Part shown: one piece after another, positions 27,102 to 35,619 of the stretch
How positions within the stretch are numbered: position 1 is the first letter of the stretch
Layout: each line of letters opens with the position of its first letter
NCBI RefSeq assembly: GCF_007997035.1
Contig: NZ_VOSS01000078.1
Location: forward strand, 21,995 to 85,994
Direction: 5' to 3'
DNA from: Ralstonia sp. TCR112
GTDB lineage: Bacteria > Pseudomonadota > Gammaproteobacteria > Burkholderiales > Burkholderiaceae
Length of the DNA stretch: 64,000 nucleotides
Made by a program: the position numbers and the translations under genes
The notes under the pieces: model-generated
What the model was told of the DNA's origin: nothing
The model's database searches: none
Seen by the model: only the letters and a program-made list of their open reading frames with translations

Positions 27102-27548
27102 TTATTCCGATGCTGTCGGCTGGCTGGCCAGGTCCACCAGCTCCAACGAGTGTGTGATCTCGGCCGTCTTGGCCAGCATGATCGACGCCGAACAGTATTT
27201 CTCGTGCGAGAGCTGCACGGCCCGTTCCACCGTTTCCCGCTTCAGGTTGCGCCCCGTCACCGTGAAGGTGAAGTGGATGCGCGTAAAAACCTTCGGGTCG
27301 GTGTCAGCCCGGTCGGCGTGCAGCTTGACGCTGCAGCCCTGCACGTCCTGGCGACCGCGTTTGAGAATCAGCACCACGTCATAAGCGGTGCAGCCGCCGG
27401 TGCCCAGCAAGACCATTTCCATCGGGCGCGGCGCCAGATTGCGGCCGCCGCCGTCCGGCGCGCCATCCATCGTGACGAGATGGCCGCTGCCGGTTTCGGC
27501 CAAAAACGCCATGCCGTCCGGGCCGGTCCAGCTCACTGTGCAATCCAT
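27102..27548 (-). CDS. OsmC/Ohr family protein
   Basis: The 148-residue protein has the OsmC fold with two Cys in the usual places: GTGGCTAYDVV (about residues 50-60) and HEKYCSASIML (about 114-124). The family reduces organic hydroperoxides with thiols. Sequence features (PRPMEMVLLGTGGCTA) are closer to the YhfA-like branch, whose function is less clear than Ohr. MDCTVSW was taken as the start since the fold begins there; the frame continues upstream. The stop codon is 3 nt from the inferred rnpB 3' end, so any extension of the rnpB precursor would be antisense to this gene. Confidence 0.87.
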   Translation of the reverse strand: MDCTVSWTGPDGMAFLAETGSGHLVTMDGAPDGGGRNLAPRPMEMVLLGTGGCTAYDVVLILKRGRQDVQGCSVKLHADRADTDPKVFTRIHFTFTVTGRNLKRETVERAVQLSHEKYCSASIMLAKTAEITHSLELVDLASQPTASE

Positions 27549-27848
27549 GTCCAATCCTTGTGCAGAAGGTCGGCCAGCGCCGACGAAAAGCCACATTGTA
27601 GCCATCGGCCACCGCCCGCGTTGCCAGCCTAGGGTGAACGCGGCTTGACAGTGATACCCGCGTGAAAAGGTGCAACCCGCCTCTTCTGCACCCAAATCGC
27701 GCCAGAATTGGAAGGATATCTCTAGTGTGGACCCGTTCGATGAATCGGTATTTTTCACAAGCCATTGATTTTAAAAGGAAATGATGGCCTATCGATCATG
27801 CGATTCGCGTTCCGCATTGCGAAATGCAATTTCGTAGTGCAAATTTCC
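27549..27848. other. Intergenic region upstream of osmC-like gene and the sRNA promoter
   Basis: No gene was recognised. The region is A+T richer towards its right end. It carries CGAAAT (27820-27825) and ATTTCG (27829-27834), a perfect inverted repeat with a GCA spacer, nested with GCATT(27814-27818)/AATGC(27823-27827). These lie directly upstream of the strong promoter at 27849. On the minus strand a TACAAT-like -10 is visible near 27593, about 45 nt before the OsmC start. Confidence 0.4.
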
Positions 27849-27876
27849 TTGCGCATGCCCCAGAACTGGGTATAAT
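27849..27876 (+). promoter_or_regulatory. Strong sigma-70 promoter upstream of the candidate sRNA
   Basis: TTGCGC (27849-27854) and a consensus TATAAT (27871-27876) are spaced by 16 bp. Transcription would start near 27883. This is the best -10 match in the 700-bp gap before rplM, and it is followed within about 110 nt by an intrinsic terminator, defining a short independent transcription unit. Confidence 0.75.
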
Positions 27877-27882
27877 TTGCAC

Positions 27883-27994
27883 CATTGGATCGGCTGATGC
27901 GGTGCAACCCACCAAGTCAACGATCAGCAGGTGTCTCCTCCACCCTCCTCCTTTGGTGGATTCAAACCCAAGCTTCATGGCTTGGGTTTTTTTT
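27883..27994 (+). ncRNA. Candidate small RNA with tandem CTCCTCC motifs
   Basis: A unit of about 112 nt is framed by a near-consensus promoter and a strong terminator (AAACCCAAGC 27964-27973, GCTTGGGTTT 27980-27989, T-run 27987-27994). A 5' hairpin can form from GCTGAT (27893-27898) and ATCAGC (27923-27928). Between the two hairpins lie two CTCCTCC motifs (27935-27941 and 27945-27951), perfect complements of a strong Shine-Dalgarno. An alternative stem CCACCAA (27909-27915) with TTGGTGG (27953-27959) would display both in its loop. No open reading frame with a ribosome site was found. Such C-rich loops characterise trans-acting regulatory RNAs, for example the CCUCCUCCC-bearing RNAs of alphaproteobacteria. 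Existence of the transcript is inferred. Confidence 0.6.
27964..27994 (+). terminator. Rho-independent terminator of the candidate sRNA
   Basis: A perfect 10-bp stem with TTCATG loop is followed by eight T residues (27987-27994). It lies 254 nt before rplM and upstream of a separate rplM promoter, so it does not terminate the ribosomal operon. Confidence 0.88.
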
Positions 27995-28024
27995 CGCCCA
28001 TTGGCCTCGGGCGTGCCTTTTTTC

Positions 28025-28054
28025 TTGTGCCAAGGGGTCTCTGCGGGGTACAAT
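28025..28054 (+). promoter_or_regulatory. Promoter of rplM-rpsI
   Basis: TTGTGC (28025-28030) and TACAAT (28049-28054) have an 18-bp spacer. The predicted start near 28061 coincides with the first base of a hairpin, CTTTTCCG (28061-28068) with CGGAAAAG (28078-28085), giving a structured 5' end and an approximately 190-nt leader before the rplM start codon. Confidence 0.6.
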
Positions 28055-28248
28055 CGAAATCTTTTCCGGATTGCCCGCGGAAAAGAAATCCAGAGAGCCC
28101 GCACCAACAAGCGGGAAGGCGGGCCGGCGATGACCTCGCATGGGGTTGCGCAGGCGTCCGCAAGACGATCCGTTCGTGAGCAGTCTGAACGCAAGTTCTC
28201 GGCGCGATACGGGTCCACTCGGGCACTGACTCAATATTTGGAAAAATC

Positions 28249-28677
28249 ATGAAGACCTTTTCCGCAAAGCCCCATGAGGTGAAGCGCGATTGGTACGTGA
28301 TTGACGCGACGGACAAGGTCCTCGGGCGTGTCGCCAGCGAAGTGGCACACCGACTGCGCGGCAAGCACAAGCCCGAATTCACTCCGCACGTCGATACCGG
28401 CGATTTCATCATCGTTATCAACGCAGCCAAGCTGCGTGTGACGGGCGCCAAGACGACCGACAAGAAGTACTATCGCCACTCGGGTTACCCGGGCGGTATC
28501 TACGAAACGACGTTTGGCAAGATGCAGCAGCGTTTCCCGGGCCGCGCCCTGGAGAAGGCTGTGAAGGGCATGCTGCCGAAGGGTCCGCTGGGCTACGCGA
28601 TGATCAAGAAGCTGAAGGTTTACGCCGAAGGCTCGCATCCGCACGAAGCTCAGCAGCCGAAAGCGCTGGAAATCTAA
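28249..28677 (+). CDS. rplM: Ribosomal protein L13 (uL13)
   Basis: The 142-residue protein is full length for bacterial L13. It starts [20 protein letters not shown] and contains the conserved [17 protein letters not shown] and the [20 protein letters not shown] segments. It assembles early into the 50S subunit. rpsI follows after 12 bp. The leader is about 190 nt and carries mutually exclusive hairpins, so autoregulation as known for E. coli L13 is possible. Confidence 0.98.
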   Translation: MKTFSAKPHEVKRDWYVIDATDKVLGRVASEVAHRLRGKHKPEFTPHVDTGDFIIVINAAKLRVTGAKTTDKKYYRHSGYPGGIYETTFGKMQQRFPGRALEKAVKGMLPKGPLGYAMIKKLKVYAEGSHPHEAQQPKALEI

Positions 28678-28689
28678 GGGGCCTAATCC

Positions 28690-29082
28690 ATGATCGGAAA
28701 CTGGAACTATGGCACCGGCCGCCGCAAGAGCGCTGTGGCACGTGTCTTCATCAAGTCCGGCAAGGGCGACATCATTGTCAACGGCAAGGCCATCAACGAG
28801 TACTTTGCTCGTGAAACCTCGCTGATGATCGTGCGTCAGCCGCTGGAACTGACCAACCACGCAGCTACGTTCGACATCAAGGTGAACGTGGTTGGCGGCG
28901 GTGAAACCGGCCAAGCCGGTGCTGTGCGTCACGGCATCACCCGCGCCCTGATCGATTACGATGCAACGCTCAAGCCCGCCCTGTCGAAGGCCGGTCTGGT
29001 GACGCGCGATGCACGTGAAGTCGAGCGTAAGAAGGTCGGTCTGCGCAAGGCCCGCCGCGCCAAGCAGTTCTCGAAGCGTTAA
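28690..29082 (+). CDS. rpsI: Ribosomal protein S9 (uS9)
   Basis: The 130-residue protein is complete, with [15 protein letters not shown] at the N-terminus and the universal C-terminal [11 protein letters not shown] tail, whose last Arg reaches the decoding-site tRNA. It is cotranscribed with rplM and ends 21 bp before a strong terminator. Confidence 0.98.
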
Positions 29083-29103
29083 TCCGCTTCCTGTTGCTTC
29101 AGC

Positions 29104-29133
29104 AAAAAACCACACCCTCGGGTGTGGTTTTTT
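29104..29133 (+). terminator. Rho-independent terminator of rplM-rpsI
   Basis: CCACACC (29110-29116) pairs with GGTGTGG (29121-29127) around CTCG, flanked by A6 (29104-29109) and T6 (29128-29133) tracts that extend the stem and provide the U-run. Confidence 0.93.
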
Positions 29134-29313
29134 GTTTTGGAGCGTTCGAACCAAACGGTGTGATGTTTCCAGCGCCTTGCTTACCCTTTGCAACAGCTCC
29201 GACATGTCGGCGAGACTACAATTCACATTTCGTTAGCGTTCGGTCCGTATGATGCAATCCGCTGTTTCTCCTAATCCGATTCTGATTCGCAACGCGGGTC
29301 AGGAGGCGCGCGC

Positions 29314-30069
29314 ATGAAGGCGCGTCGCTTGTTGCGTCGCGCCTCCGTGCTTGCCCCGAACGTCACCGTACGTTCGCGCTTGCCCTGGCCGGTAACGGTT
29401 CTGCTGATTGCGGTGGTATTTGGGCTTGCGGCGGCCGCGGCGCTGTGGGCCTTCGAGGAAGGGCGCCGCCTGACGGGGCCGCACGACGCCGATTTGCGGG
29501 CAATGAACCGCGAACTGACCGCCAAGTTGTCCGCCGTGCAGGCCGAGCGAGACAAGCTGGCTGCGTCCGCCGGCACGGTGGATGCCCGTCTGGGTATCGC
29601 CGAAGGCGCCCAGGCCCAGATGGCCGAGCAACTCAAGGCGCTGGAAACTGAAAACGCACAGTTGAAGGAGGATCTGGCCTTCTTCGATAGCCTCTTGCCT
29701 GCGCCCACTAATTCCGCCGGGATTTACGTGCGCAGCTTCCGCATCGCACCGGACGAGGCCCTACCGACGCGCATGCGCTTCCGGGTTCTGCTGATGCAAG
29801 GCGGCGGCAAGGCCTTCGCACCGGTCTCAGAATTCGAGGGGCAATTGGCGCTCACGCTGAACGTGGTGCAAGGTGGCAAACCTGCTACGATCGATTTCCC
29901 GGGTTCGGTGGTCAGCGGATCGCCCGCCGCCAGCGCCCGCGTCAAGCTCACGCACTACCAGCGGCTCGAGGGTTGGGTCGACGTGCCTCCCGGCACCACG
30001 GTGCAATCGGTGATGGTGAAAGTGCTGCAGAACGGCAAGATCAAAGCGAGCCAGAGTTTTTCCATCTGA
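29314..30069 (+). CDS. DUF6776-like membrane-anchored coiled-coil protein
   Basis: The 251-residue protein has a short basic N-terminus, one transmembrane helix (about residues 29-48), a coiled-coil segment (about 62-128, with regularly spaced Leu in AELKA/LKEDL-type repeats) and a beta-rich C-terminal domain (about 135-251) containing FRVLLMQGGGKAFAP and GWVDVPPGT. The arrangement fits DUF6776 proteins of Burkholderiales; no function is known. A predicted periplasmic C-terminal domain plus its position directly before bactofilin suggest an envelope role. The ATG has AGGAGG upstream. Confidence 0.7.
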   Translation: MKARRLLRRASVLAPNVTVRSRLPWPVTVLLIAVVFGLAAAAALWAFEEGRRLTGPHDADLRAMNRELTAKLSAVQAERDKLAASAGTVDARLGIAEGAQAQMAEQLKALETENAQLKEDLAFFDSLLPAPTNSAGIYVRSFRIAPDEALPTRMRFRVLLMQGGGKAFAPVSEFEGQLALTLNVVQGGKPATIDFPGSVVSGSPAASARVKLTHYQRLEGWVDVPPGTTVQSVMVKVLQNGKIKASQSFSI

Positions 30070-30112
30070 CGGGCGCTGTCCTGTCGAGGATCCGTACACA
30101 GAGGAGTCGACG

Positions 30113-30517
30113 ATGCTGTTTGGCAAAAAGAAAGGGCTGGCGATTGAAACGCTACTTGGCGCCCGCACCAAGCTGGAGGGGGATTTGCGCTTCTCTGGCG
30201 GTTTGCGGATCGACGGGGAGATTAAAGGCAACATCTACGGCGATCCGGACAAGCCCAGCATGTTGGTGATTACCGACAGCGCCCGCGTGGAAGGTGAAGT
30301 CCACGTCGGGCACCTGATCCTGAACGGCACGGTGGTCGGTCCCGTGCATGTGGCGGAGTTGCTGGAGCTGCAGCCGAAGGCGCGCATCGAGGGCAACGTG
30401 CAATATGCGGCGCTGGAAATGCACCAGGGTGCCGTCGTCATGGGCACGCTGACGCACGCTGCGCCTGGCGATGTGAAGTTGCTGCCGAATCTCAAGCTGG
30501 CATCCAATCAGGATTGA
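30113..30517 (+). CDS. Bactofilin
   Basis: The 134-residue protein is a bactofilin: a beta-helical polymer-forming cytoskeletal protein. The repetitive glycine/valine strand pattern (TKLEGDLRFSGGLRIDGEI, residues 19-37, then LILNGTVVGPVHVAE and ARIEGNVQYAALEMHQGAVV) and short charged ends are typical. Bactofilins form nucleotide-free filaments involved in cell shape or peptidoglycan remodelling. It lies 43 bp after the DUF6776-like gene, with GAGGAG as ribosome site, so the two may be cotranscribed. Confidence 0.92.
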   Translation: MLFGKKKGLAIETLLGARTKLEGDLRFSGGLRIDGEIKGNIYGDPDKPSMLVITDSARVEGEVHVGHLILNGTVVGPVHVAELLELQPKARIEGNVQYAALEMHQGAVVMGTLTHAAPGDVKLLPNLKLASNQD

Positions 30518-30643
30518 TCACATCCCGCGCCGGCCGTTGCTGGCGCACCGCACAATGCCCACTTGAAACGCGGGGCTTCGGCACGATTTGCAGCTTGCGC
30601 TTAAAATACAGGCAAGTTTCAGACGTTCCCACAGGAGATTTTC

Positions 30644-31018
30644 ATGAACGCAGTCGCGCAGGCAGCCACGCCCGATGTGAACGAGGTTCCGGCTCCGCTG
30701 GTCTTTACGGACAGCGCTGCGGACAAGGTCAAGCAACTGATTGAAGAAGAAGGCAACCCGGAGTTGAAGCTGCGCGTGTTCGTGCAAGGCGGCGGGTGCT
30801 CGGGCTTCCAGTACGGCTTCACCTTTGACGAAGAGACCAACGAAGACGATACGACCATGACCAAGAATGGCGTGTCGCTCTTGATCGACTCGATGAGCTA
30901 CCAGTACCTGGTGGGCGCCGAGATCGACTACAAGGAAGACATCAACGGCGCACAGTTCGTCATCAAGAACCCGAATGCTTCGACCACGTGTGGTTGCGGC
31001 TCGTCGTTCTCGGTCTGA
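30644..31018 (+). CDS. erpA: Iron-sulfur cluster insertion protein ErpA
   Basis: The 124-residue A-type carrier delivers Fe-S clusters to targets such as IspG/IspH. The three ligand cysteines are present: one in [11 protein letters not shown] (about residues 50-60) and two in TTCGCGSSF at the C-terminus. The length suits ErpA rather than IscA, with a 15-residue N-terminal extension. A -10-like TAAAAT lies at 30602-30607, about 40 nt before the start, and the ribosome site is AGGAGA. It ends at a bidirectional terminator. Confidence 0.94.
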   Translation: MNAVAQAATPDVNEVPAPLVFTDSAADKVKQLIEEEGNPELKLRVFVQGGGCSGFQYGFTFDEETNEDDTTMTKNGVSLLIDSMSYQYLVGAEIDYKEDINGAQFVIKNPNASTTCGCGSSFSV

Positions 31019-31036
31019 CGCCGCATCGCTGTAAAG

Positions 31037-31063
31037 AAAAAGCGCACTTCGGTGCGCTTTTTT
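31037..31063. terminator. Bidirectional terminator between erpA and anmK
   Basis: AAAAAGCGCAC (31037-31047) pairs with GTGCGCTTTTT (31052-31062) around a stable TTCG tetraloop, with A- and T-tracts on the two sides serving both convergent genes. Confidence 0.92.
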
Positions 31064-31086
31064 GTTGCCTGCAGATGGATGGACGC

Positions 31087-32241
31087 TCAGGCCGCGTAGA
31101 TCGCGCCCAGGATGCGGCCGCCCGATGCGCCGGTTGCGGTGTGCAGATTGCCGTGGGCGCGCCGCACGCACTGTCGCGCGAGCCACGCGAAGGCCAATGC
31201 CTCGACCTGATGCGCGGGCACGCCGAAATCATCGGTCGGCGCGACCCGCACGCCTGGCAATTGCTGCGCGATACGTGCCATCAGCGCGCCGTTGCGGGCT
31301 CCGCCGCCGCAGACCAACAGCGATTCCGCCTGCGGCGCGTGGGCACGTACGGCATCGGTGATGGTGTCAGCGGTGAGTGCGAGCAGCGTGGCTTGAACAT
31401 CTTCGGGGCGGGCGGCGTTCAACGCATCGCCGAGGGTTTTTTGCAGCCATGCCGGGTTGAACAGGTCGCGGCCGGTGCTCTTGGGGGGCGGCGCCGCAAA
31501 GAACGGCTCGGCCTTCAGGCGCGCGAGCAGGGTTTCGTCGATGCGCCCGGTGCGGGCCCAGGTGCCGTCGGCGTCGTAGCGGGTGTCGCGGTGCGTATGG
31601 ACCCAATAGTCCATCAGCGCGTTGCCCGGGCCGCAGTCGAAGCCGAGCACGGCGTCGCGCGCGTCCGAAGCCTGCGGCGGCAAGACGGTGAGATTAGCGA
31701 TGCCGCCAATGTTGCACACCACGCGCCATGCATCCGGCAGACCGAACAGCGCGCGATGCACCGCCGGTACGAGCGGCGCCCCTTGGCCCCCGGCGGCGAT
31801 GTCGCGGCTGCGGAAATCGGCAACGACGTCGATGCCGGTGCGTTCAGCCAACACCGCAGGGTGCTGGCTCTGGCGCGTGTAGCCGATGCCGTCATGCGCG
31901 CCGGGCTGATGACGGATTGTCTGTCCGTGCGCGCCGATGGCCCGCACGTCGCGCGCGACCAGGCCCGCGGCGGCAAGCAGCTTGGCAACGCATCCGGCGT
32001 AGACCGCGGCCAGCGCGTTGGCGGCCAGCGCTTCGCGATGGATCTCGTCGTGGCCGGTGTGTTGCAGGTCCAGAAAGCGCTGACGCAGTTCGGGCGAGAA
32101 AGGCACGTAGGCGTCGGCGAGGACGGCCGGGTGTTCGCCGGAAAATTCCGCCAGCACGCCGTCGACGCCGTCCAGGCTGGTGCCCGACATCAGGCCGATG
32201 TAGCGATCGGCGGGGAGTGCGGTGTGGTTGGAATGGCTCAT
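31087..32241 (-). CDS. anmK: Anhydro-N-acetylmuramic acid kinase
   Basis: The 384-residue sugar kinase cleaves and phosphorylates anhydroMurNAc to MurNAc-6-phosphate in peptidoglycan recycling. [15 protein letters not shown] (about residues 18-32) is the family signature. [26 protein letters not shown] and VCGGGARNG complete the ATPase fold. The start MSHSN at 32241 was preferred over an ATG 11 codons upstream. It converges with erpA and diverges from tyrS. AmgK and MurU, which form an alternative recycling route, are encoded about 17-19 kb further along. Confidence 0.94.
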   Translation of the reverse strand: MSHSNHTALPADRYIGLMSGTSLDGVDGVLAEFSGEHPAVLADAYVPFSPELRQRFLDLQHTGHDEIHREALAANALAAVYAGCVAKLLAAAGLVARDVRAIGAHGQTIRHQPGAHDGIGYTRQSQHPAVLAERTGIDVVADFRSRDIAAGGQGAPLVPAVHRALFGLPDAWRVVCNIGGIANLTVLPPQASDARDAVLGFDCGPGNALMDYWVHTHRDTRYDADGTWARTGRIDETLLARLKAEPFFAAPPPKSTGRDLFNPAWLQKTLGDALNAARPEDVQATLLALTADTITDAVRAHAPQAESLLVCGGGARNGALMARIAQQLPGVRVAPTDDFGVPAHQVEALAFAWLARQCVRRAHGNLHTATGASGGRILGAIYAA

Positions 32242-32416
32242 GCGCGACAGCTTACCAGCGCAATGGCGGGCCAAATGGACACATCACGGTAAAATCGCGG
32301 GATTGCGCGGCCGGCACGTTCGAATCGATGTCGGCCATCGCGCACGCACCGTTTCCCCGATTGTTGATCCGTTCGCGCCGTTTTCCATGTGCGGCGCGGT
32401 GACCTTTCCTTTTGCC

Positions 32417-33682
32417 ATGACCGCATCTGCCACTTCCGCCGCTTCCGACAACGCCACGCCGGGCAAACCCAAGTATCCGGTCACCCCGGAGGTGGCGCAC
32501 GCGATGGAAGTGTCGCTGCGCGGCTGCGACGAACTGCTGATCGCCGCCGAGTGGGAGCAGAAGCTGGCCAAGAGCGCCGCGACCGGCGTGCCCCTGCGCA
32601 TCAAGCTGGGCCTGGACCCGACGGCGCCCGACATTCACATCGGCCACACCGTGGTGCTCAACAAGATGCGCCAGCTGCAGGACCTCGGGCATCAGGTGAT
32701 CTTCCTGATCGGCGATTTCACGTCGACGATTGGTGACCCGTCCGGCCGCAACGCCACGCGCCCGCCGCTCACGCGCGAGCAGATCGAAGCCAACGCGCAG
32801 ACGTACTACCGCCAGGCCAGCATGGTGCTGGACCCGAGCAAGACCGAGATCCGCTACAACAGCGAATGGTGCGACCCGCTGGGCGCGCGCGGCATCATCC
32901 AGCTCGCCGCCAAGTACACCGTCGCCCGCATGATGGAGCGCGACGACTTCACCAAGCGCTACAAGGCCGGCGTGCCGATCTCGGTGCACGAATTCCTCTA
33001 CCCGCTGATGCAGGGTTACGACTCGGTCGCGCTCAAGTCCGATCTGGAACTGGGCGGCACCGACCAGAAGTTCAACCTGCTGGTCGGCCGCGAACTGCAG
33101 AAGGAATACGGCCAGGAGCCGCAGTGCATCCTGACGATGCCGCTGCTGGTTGGCCTGGACGGCGTCGAGAAGATGTCCAAGTCCAAGGGCAACTACGTCG
33201 GTATCAGCGAGGCGCCGAACGACATGTTCGGCAAGCTGATGAGCATTTCCGACGACCTGATGTGGACGTACTACACGCTGCTGTCGTTCCGCCCGCTCGC
33301 CGAGATCGATCTAATGAAGCAAGAAATCGCGCTGGGCCGCAACCCCCGCGATTGCAAAGTGCTGCTGGCGCAGGAGATCGTTGCCCGTTTCCACAGCCAG
33401 GCCGATGCCGAGCGCGCGCTGGAAGATTTCAACCACCGCGCACGCGGCGGTGTGCCGGACGACATCCCGCAGATCGAGCTGTCGGGCGCGCCGCTGGGCA
33501 TTGCGCAACTGCTCAAGCAGGCCGGGCTGTGCCCGTCCACGTCGGACGCCAACCGCAACATCGAGCAGGGCGGCGTGAAGATCGATGGCACTGTCGTCAG
33601 CGACAAGGGCCTGAAGGTCGACGCCGGCACGTTCGTGATGCAGGTCGGCAAGCGTCGCTTTGCGCGCGTGGTGCTGAAGTGA
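32417..33682 (+). CDS. tyrS: Tyrosyl-tRNA synthetase
   Basis: The 421-residue class I synthetase has the HIGH motif in PDIHIGHT (about residues 71-78) and KMSKS in [14 protein letters not shown] (about 249). The C-terminal S4-like RNA-binding domain ends in [33 protein letters not shown] and the KMSKS variant match the TyrZ-like bacterial subgroup. ATG 32417 gives a short Ser/Ala-rich lead; an in-frame ATG 10 codons upstream is an alternative. The stop overlaps the dtd GTG start as GTGA. Confidence 0.94.
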   Translation: MTASATSAASDNATPGKPKYPVTPEVAHAMEVSLRGCDELLIAAEWEQKLAKSAATGVPLRIKLGLDPTAPDIHIGHTVVLNKMRQLQDLGHQVIFLIGDFTSTIGDPSGRNATRPPLTREQIEANAQTYYRQASMVLDPSKTEIRYNSEWCDPLGARGIIQLAAKYTVARMMERDDFTKRYKAGVPISVHEFLYPLMQGYDSVALKSDLELGGTDQKFNLLVGRELQKEYGQEPQCILTMPLLVGLDGVEKMSKSKGNYVGISEAPNDMFGKLMSISDDLMWTYYTLLSFRPLAEIDLMKQEIALGRNPRDCKVLLAQEIVARFHSQADAERALEDFNHRARGGVPDDIPQIELSGAPLGIAQLLKQAGLCPSTSDANRNIEQGGVKIDGTVVSDKGLKVDAGTFVMQVGKRRFARVVLK

Positions 33683-34191
33683 TCGGACTGATCCAGCGTG
33701 TGTCCGAGGCGGCGGTCCGTGTGGACGGCCGCGTCGTCGGCGAGATCGGCCCGGGTTTGCTCGCACTGGTCTGTGCCGAACGCGGGGACACCGCCGCCGA
33801 GGCCGATCGTCTGCTGGAGAAGCTGCTGAACTATCGCGTGTTCTCCGACGCGCAAGGCAAGATGAACCTGCCCGTGCGCAACATCGACGGCAATGGGCAA
33901 GCGGGCGGATTGCTGGTCGTATCGCAGTTCACGCTGGCGGCCGATACCAAGTCCGGCACGCGGCCGAGTTTTACGCCTGCCGCCGCGCCGGAAGATGGTC
34001 GCCGCCTGTACGAGCACTTCGTGGCGCGCGCGCGTGCCCAGCATCCCATCGTGGCGACCGGCGAGTTTGGCGCCGACATGAAGGTGTCGCTCGTCAACGA
34101 TGGTCCGGTCACGTTCTGGCTGCAGATCGCGCCGCAAGCCGCTGCATCTGTTGCCAAGACCGCCACGCCGGAAGCGGCCAAATCCGTCTGA
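33679..34191 (+). CDS. dtd: D-aminoacyl-tRNA deacylase
   Basis: The 170-residue product hydrolyses D-aminoacyl-tRNA, protecting translation. The active-site segment [17 protein letters not shown] (about residues 79-95) and the closing [14 protein letters not shown] (about 136-149) are diagnostic. The C-terminus carries about 18 extra Ala/Thr-rich residues compared with E. coli Dtd (145 residues). GTG is the start; it overlaps the tyrS stop, so tyrS and dtd are coupled, functionally sensible because D-tyrosyl-tRNA is a main substrate. Confidence 0.94.
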   Translation: MIGLIQRVSEAAVRVDGRVVGEIGPGLLALVCAERGDTAAEADRLLEKLLNYRVFSDAQGKMNLPVRNIDGNGQAGGLLVVSQFTLAADTKSGTRPSFTPAAAPEDGRRLYEHFVARARAQHPIVATGEFGADMKVSLVNDGPVTFWLQIAPQAAASVAKTATPEAAKSV

Positions 34192-34210
34192 TCCGTCCAG
34201 GAACCCTGAC

Positions 34211-34891
34211 ATGCCACGCGCCGCCGCCATCCCCCTGCCGATGCCGCAGATCACGCACATCGTGCTCATCCGCCACGGCGAGACCGACTGGAACCGTGAG
34301 CGCCGCCTGCAAGGCCAGCTCGACGTGCCGCTGAACATGCAAGGGCTCGAGCAGGCTGCGCAGTTGGGCAAGGCACTCGCGCGTGAGCAGTTCGATGCGG
34401 TCTATGCGAGCGATCTGTCGCGAGCGAAGCAGACGGCGCAGGCGCTGGCAGATGAAGTGGATGTGACGGTGCGTGATGACCCGGGCTTGCGCGAGCGCTG
34501 CTACGGCCAGTTCGAAGGCCTGACGTACGCCGAAGTTGCCGCCCAGCATCCGGCGGAGTTTGATGCCTGGCAAAACCGCGTGCCGGAATTTGCGCCGCCC
34601 GGCGGCGAGACACTCACTGCATTCCACGAACGCGCTGTCGAGACTGCGCTGCGCCTGATTCGCCGTCACCCCGGTGAGCGCATCGCGCTGGTCAGCCACG
34701 GCGGCGTGCTGGATTGCCTGTATCGCCACGCCAACGCCATGACACTCACGGAGCCGCGTCGGCATGAGCTGCGCAACGCGAGCATCAACCGGCTTTCATC
34801 CGACGGTCATCAGTTGACCGTGCTGCAGTGGGGCGATGTCGCGCACCTGGATTTGCTGGTGCTCGACGAGGTGGACCGCCGCGTTCCCTGA
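34211..34891 (+). CDS. Histidine phosphatase family protein (phosphoglycerate-mutase-like)
   Basis: The 226-residue protein has the RHGETDWN motif (about residues 22-29) with the phospho-accepting His, RLQGQLDVPLN, YASDLSRAKQTAQAL and the second catalytic His in LVSHGGVLD. Cofactor-independent identity as mutase or phosphatase cannot be decided; many proteins named GpmB or CobC look like this. It follows dtd by 19 bp and may be cotranscribed. It converges with yhhQ, leaving 5 bp between stops. Confidence 0.85.
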   Translation: MPRAAAIPLPMPQITHIVLIRHGETDWNRERRLQGQLDVPLNMQGLEQAAQLGKALAREQFDAVYASDLSRAKQTAQALADEVDVTVRDDPGLRERCYGQFEGLTYAEVAAQHPAEFDAWQNRVPEFAPPGGETLTAFHERAVETALRLIRRHPGERIALVSHGGVLDCLYRHANAMTLTEPRRHELRNASINRLSSDGHQLTVLQWGDVAHLDLLVLDEVDRRVP

Positions 34892-34896
34892 ACGCG

Positions 34897-35607
34897 CTAC
34901 ACCTTCAGCCGGAACGGCGTGAAGTCGGTATCGCGGTCGTAGTAATCCTCGTTCTCGGCGCGCTTGAGGAAGGCGACGACGCGGTAGGTGAGTGGCGTTG
35001 CGACGATTTCCCAGCCGGTCTTGAGGATGTATTGCGCGATGGCCACGCGCAGCACCTGTTCGTGCGGCCAGATGCCGTAGAAGGCGATCACGTAGAACAG
35101 CGACGAATCGACCGCCTCGCCCACCACCGTGGACCCGACGATGCGCGTCCACAGCCATTTCCCTTCCGTCGCGATCTTCATCTTCGCCAGCGTGTAGCTG
35201 TTGGCGAAGCTGCCGCACCAGAATGCGATGAGCGACCCCGCCACGATGCGCGGCGTGTTGCCGAACACGTCGTTCAGGCTCTTCTGATAGCCGGCCATGA
35301 ACGGCGCTACCGGTAGCGCCAGCACCACCAGCGACATGAACGACGCGAAGATCAGCGCAGCAAAACCCGCCCACACCACGCGCCGATCACGTCCGTAGCC
35401 GTACACCTCGGTGAGGATGTCGCCAAAGATGTACGAGATCGGGAAGAACAGCACGCCCGCGCCAAATGTGACCGGCCCGAGGATCGGCAGCGTGACTTGC
35501 GCCGCCTTGGCCGCACCGATCAGGTTCGAGCACAGCAGCACCGTGACGAAGGCGGCCATGACGAAGTCGTAGTAGCGGAAGTTGCGCGACGGACTTTGGA
35601 CGGTCAT
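34897..35607 (-). CDS. yhhQ: Queuosine precursor transporter (YhhQ/VUT family)
   Basis: The 236-residue inner-membrane protein belongs to the VUT/COG1738 family, whose E. coli member YhhQ imports preQ0/preQ1. About six hydrophobic helices are seen, and the family segments PISYIFGDILTEVYGYGRDRR (shared in part, about residues 56-75), FWCGSFANSYTLAKMK and VGEAVDSSLFYVIAFYG are clear. It is the last gene of the ruvA-ruvB group on the minus strand, 12 bp after ruvB. Confidence 0.9.
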   Translation of the reverse strand: MTVQSPSRNFRYYDFVMAAFVTVLLCSNLIGAAKAAQVTLPILGPVTFGAGVLFFPISYIFGDILTEVYGYGRDRRVVWAGFAALIFASFMSLVVLALPVAPFMAGYQKSLNDVFGNTPRIVAGSLIAFWCGSFANSYTLAKMKIATEGKWLWTRIVGSTVVGEAVDSSLFYVIAFYGIWPHEQVLRVAIAQYILKTGWEIVATPLTYRVVAFLKRAENEDYYDRDTDFTPFRLKV

Positions 35608-35619
35608 GGCGGCGGCTCG

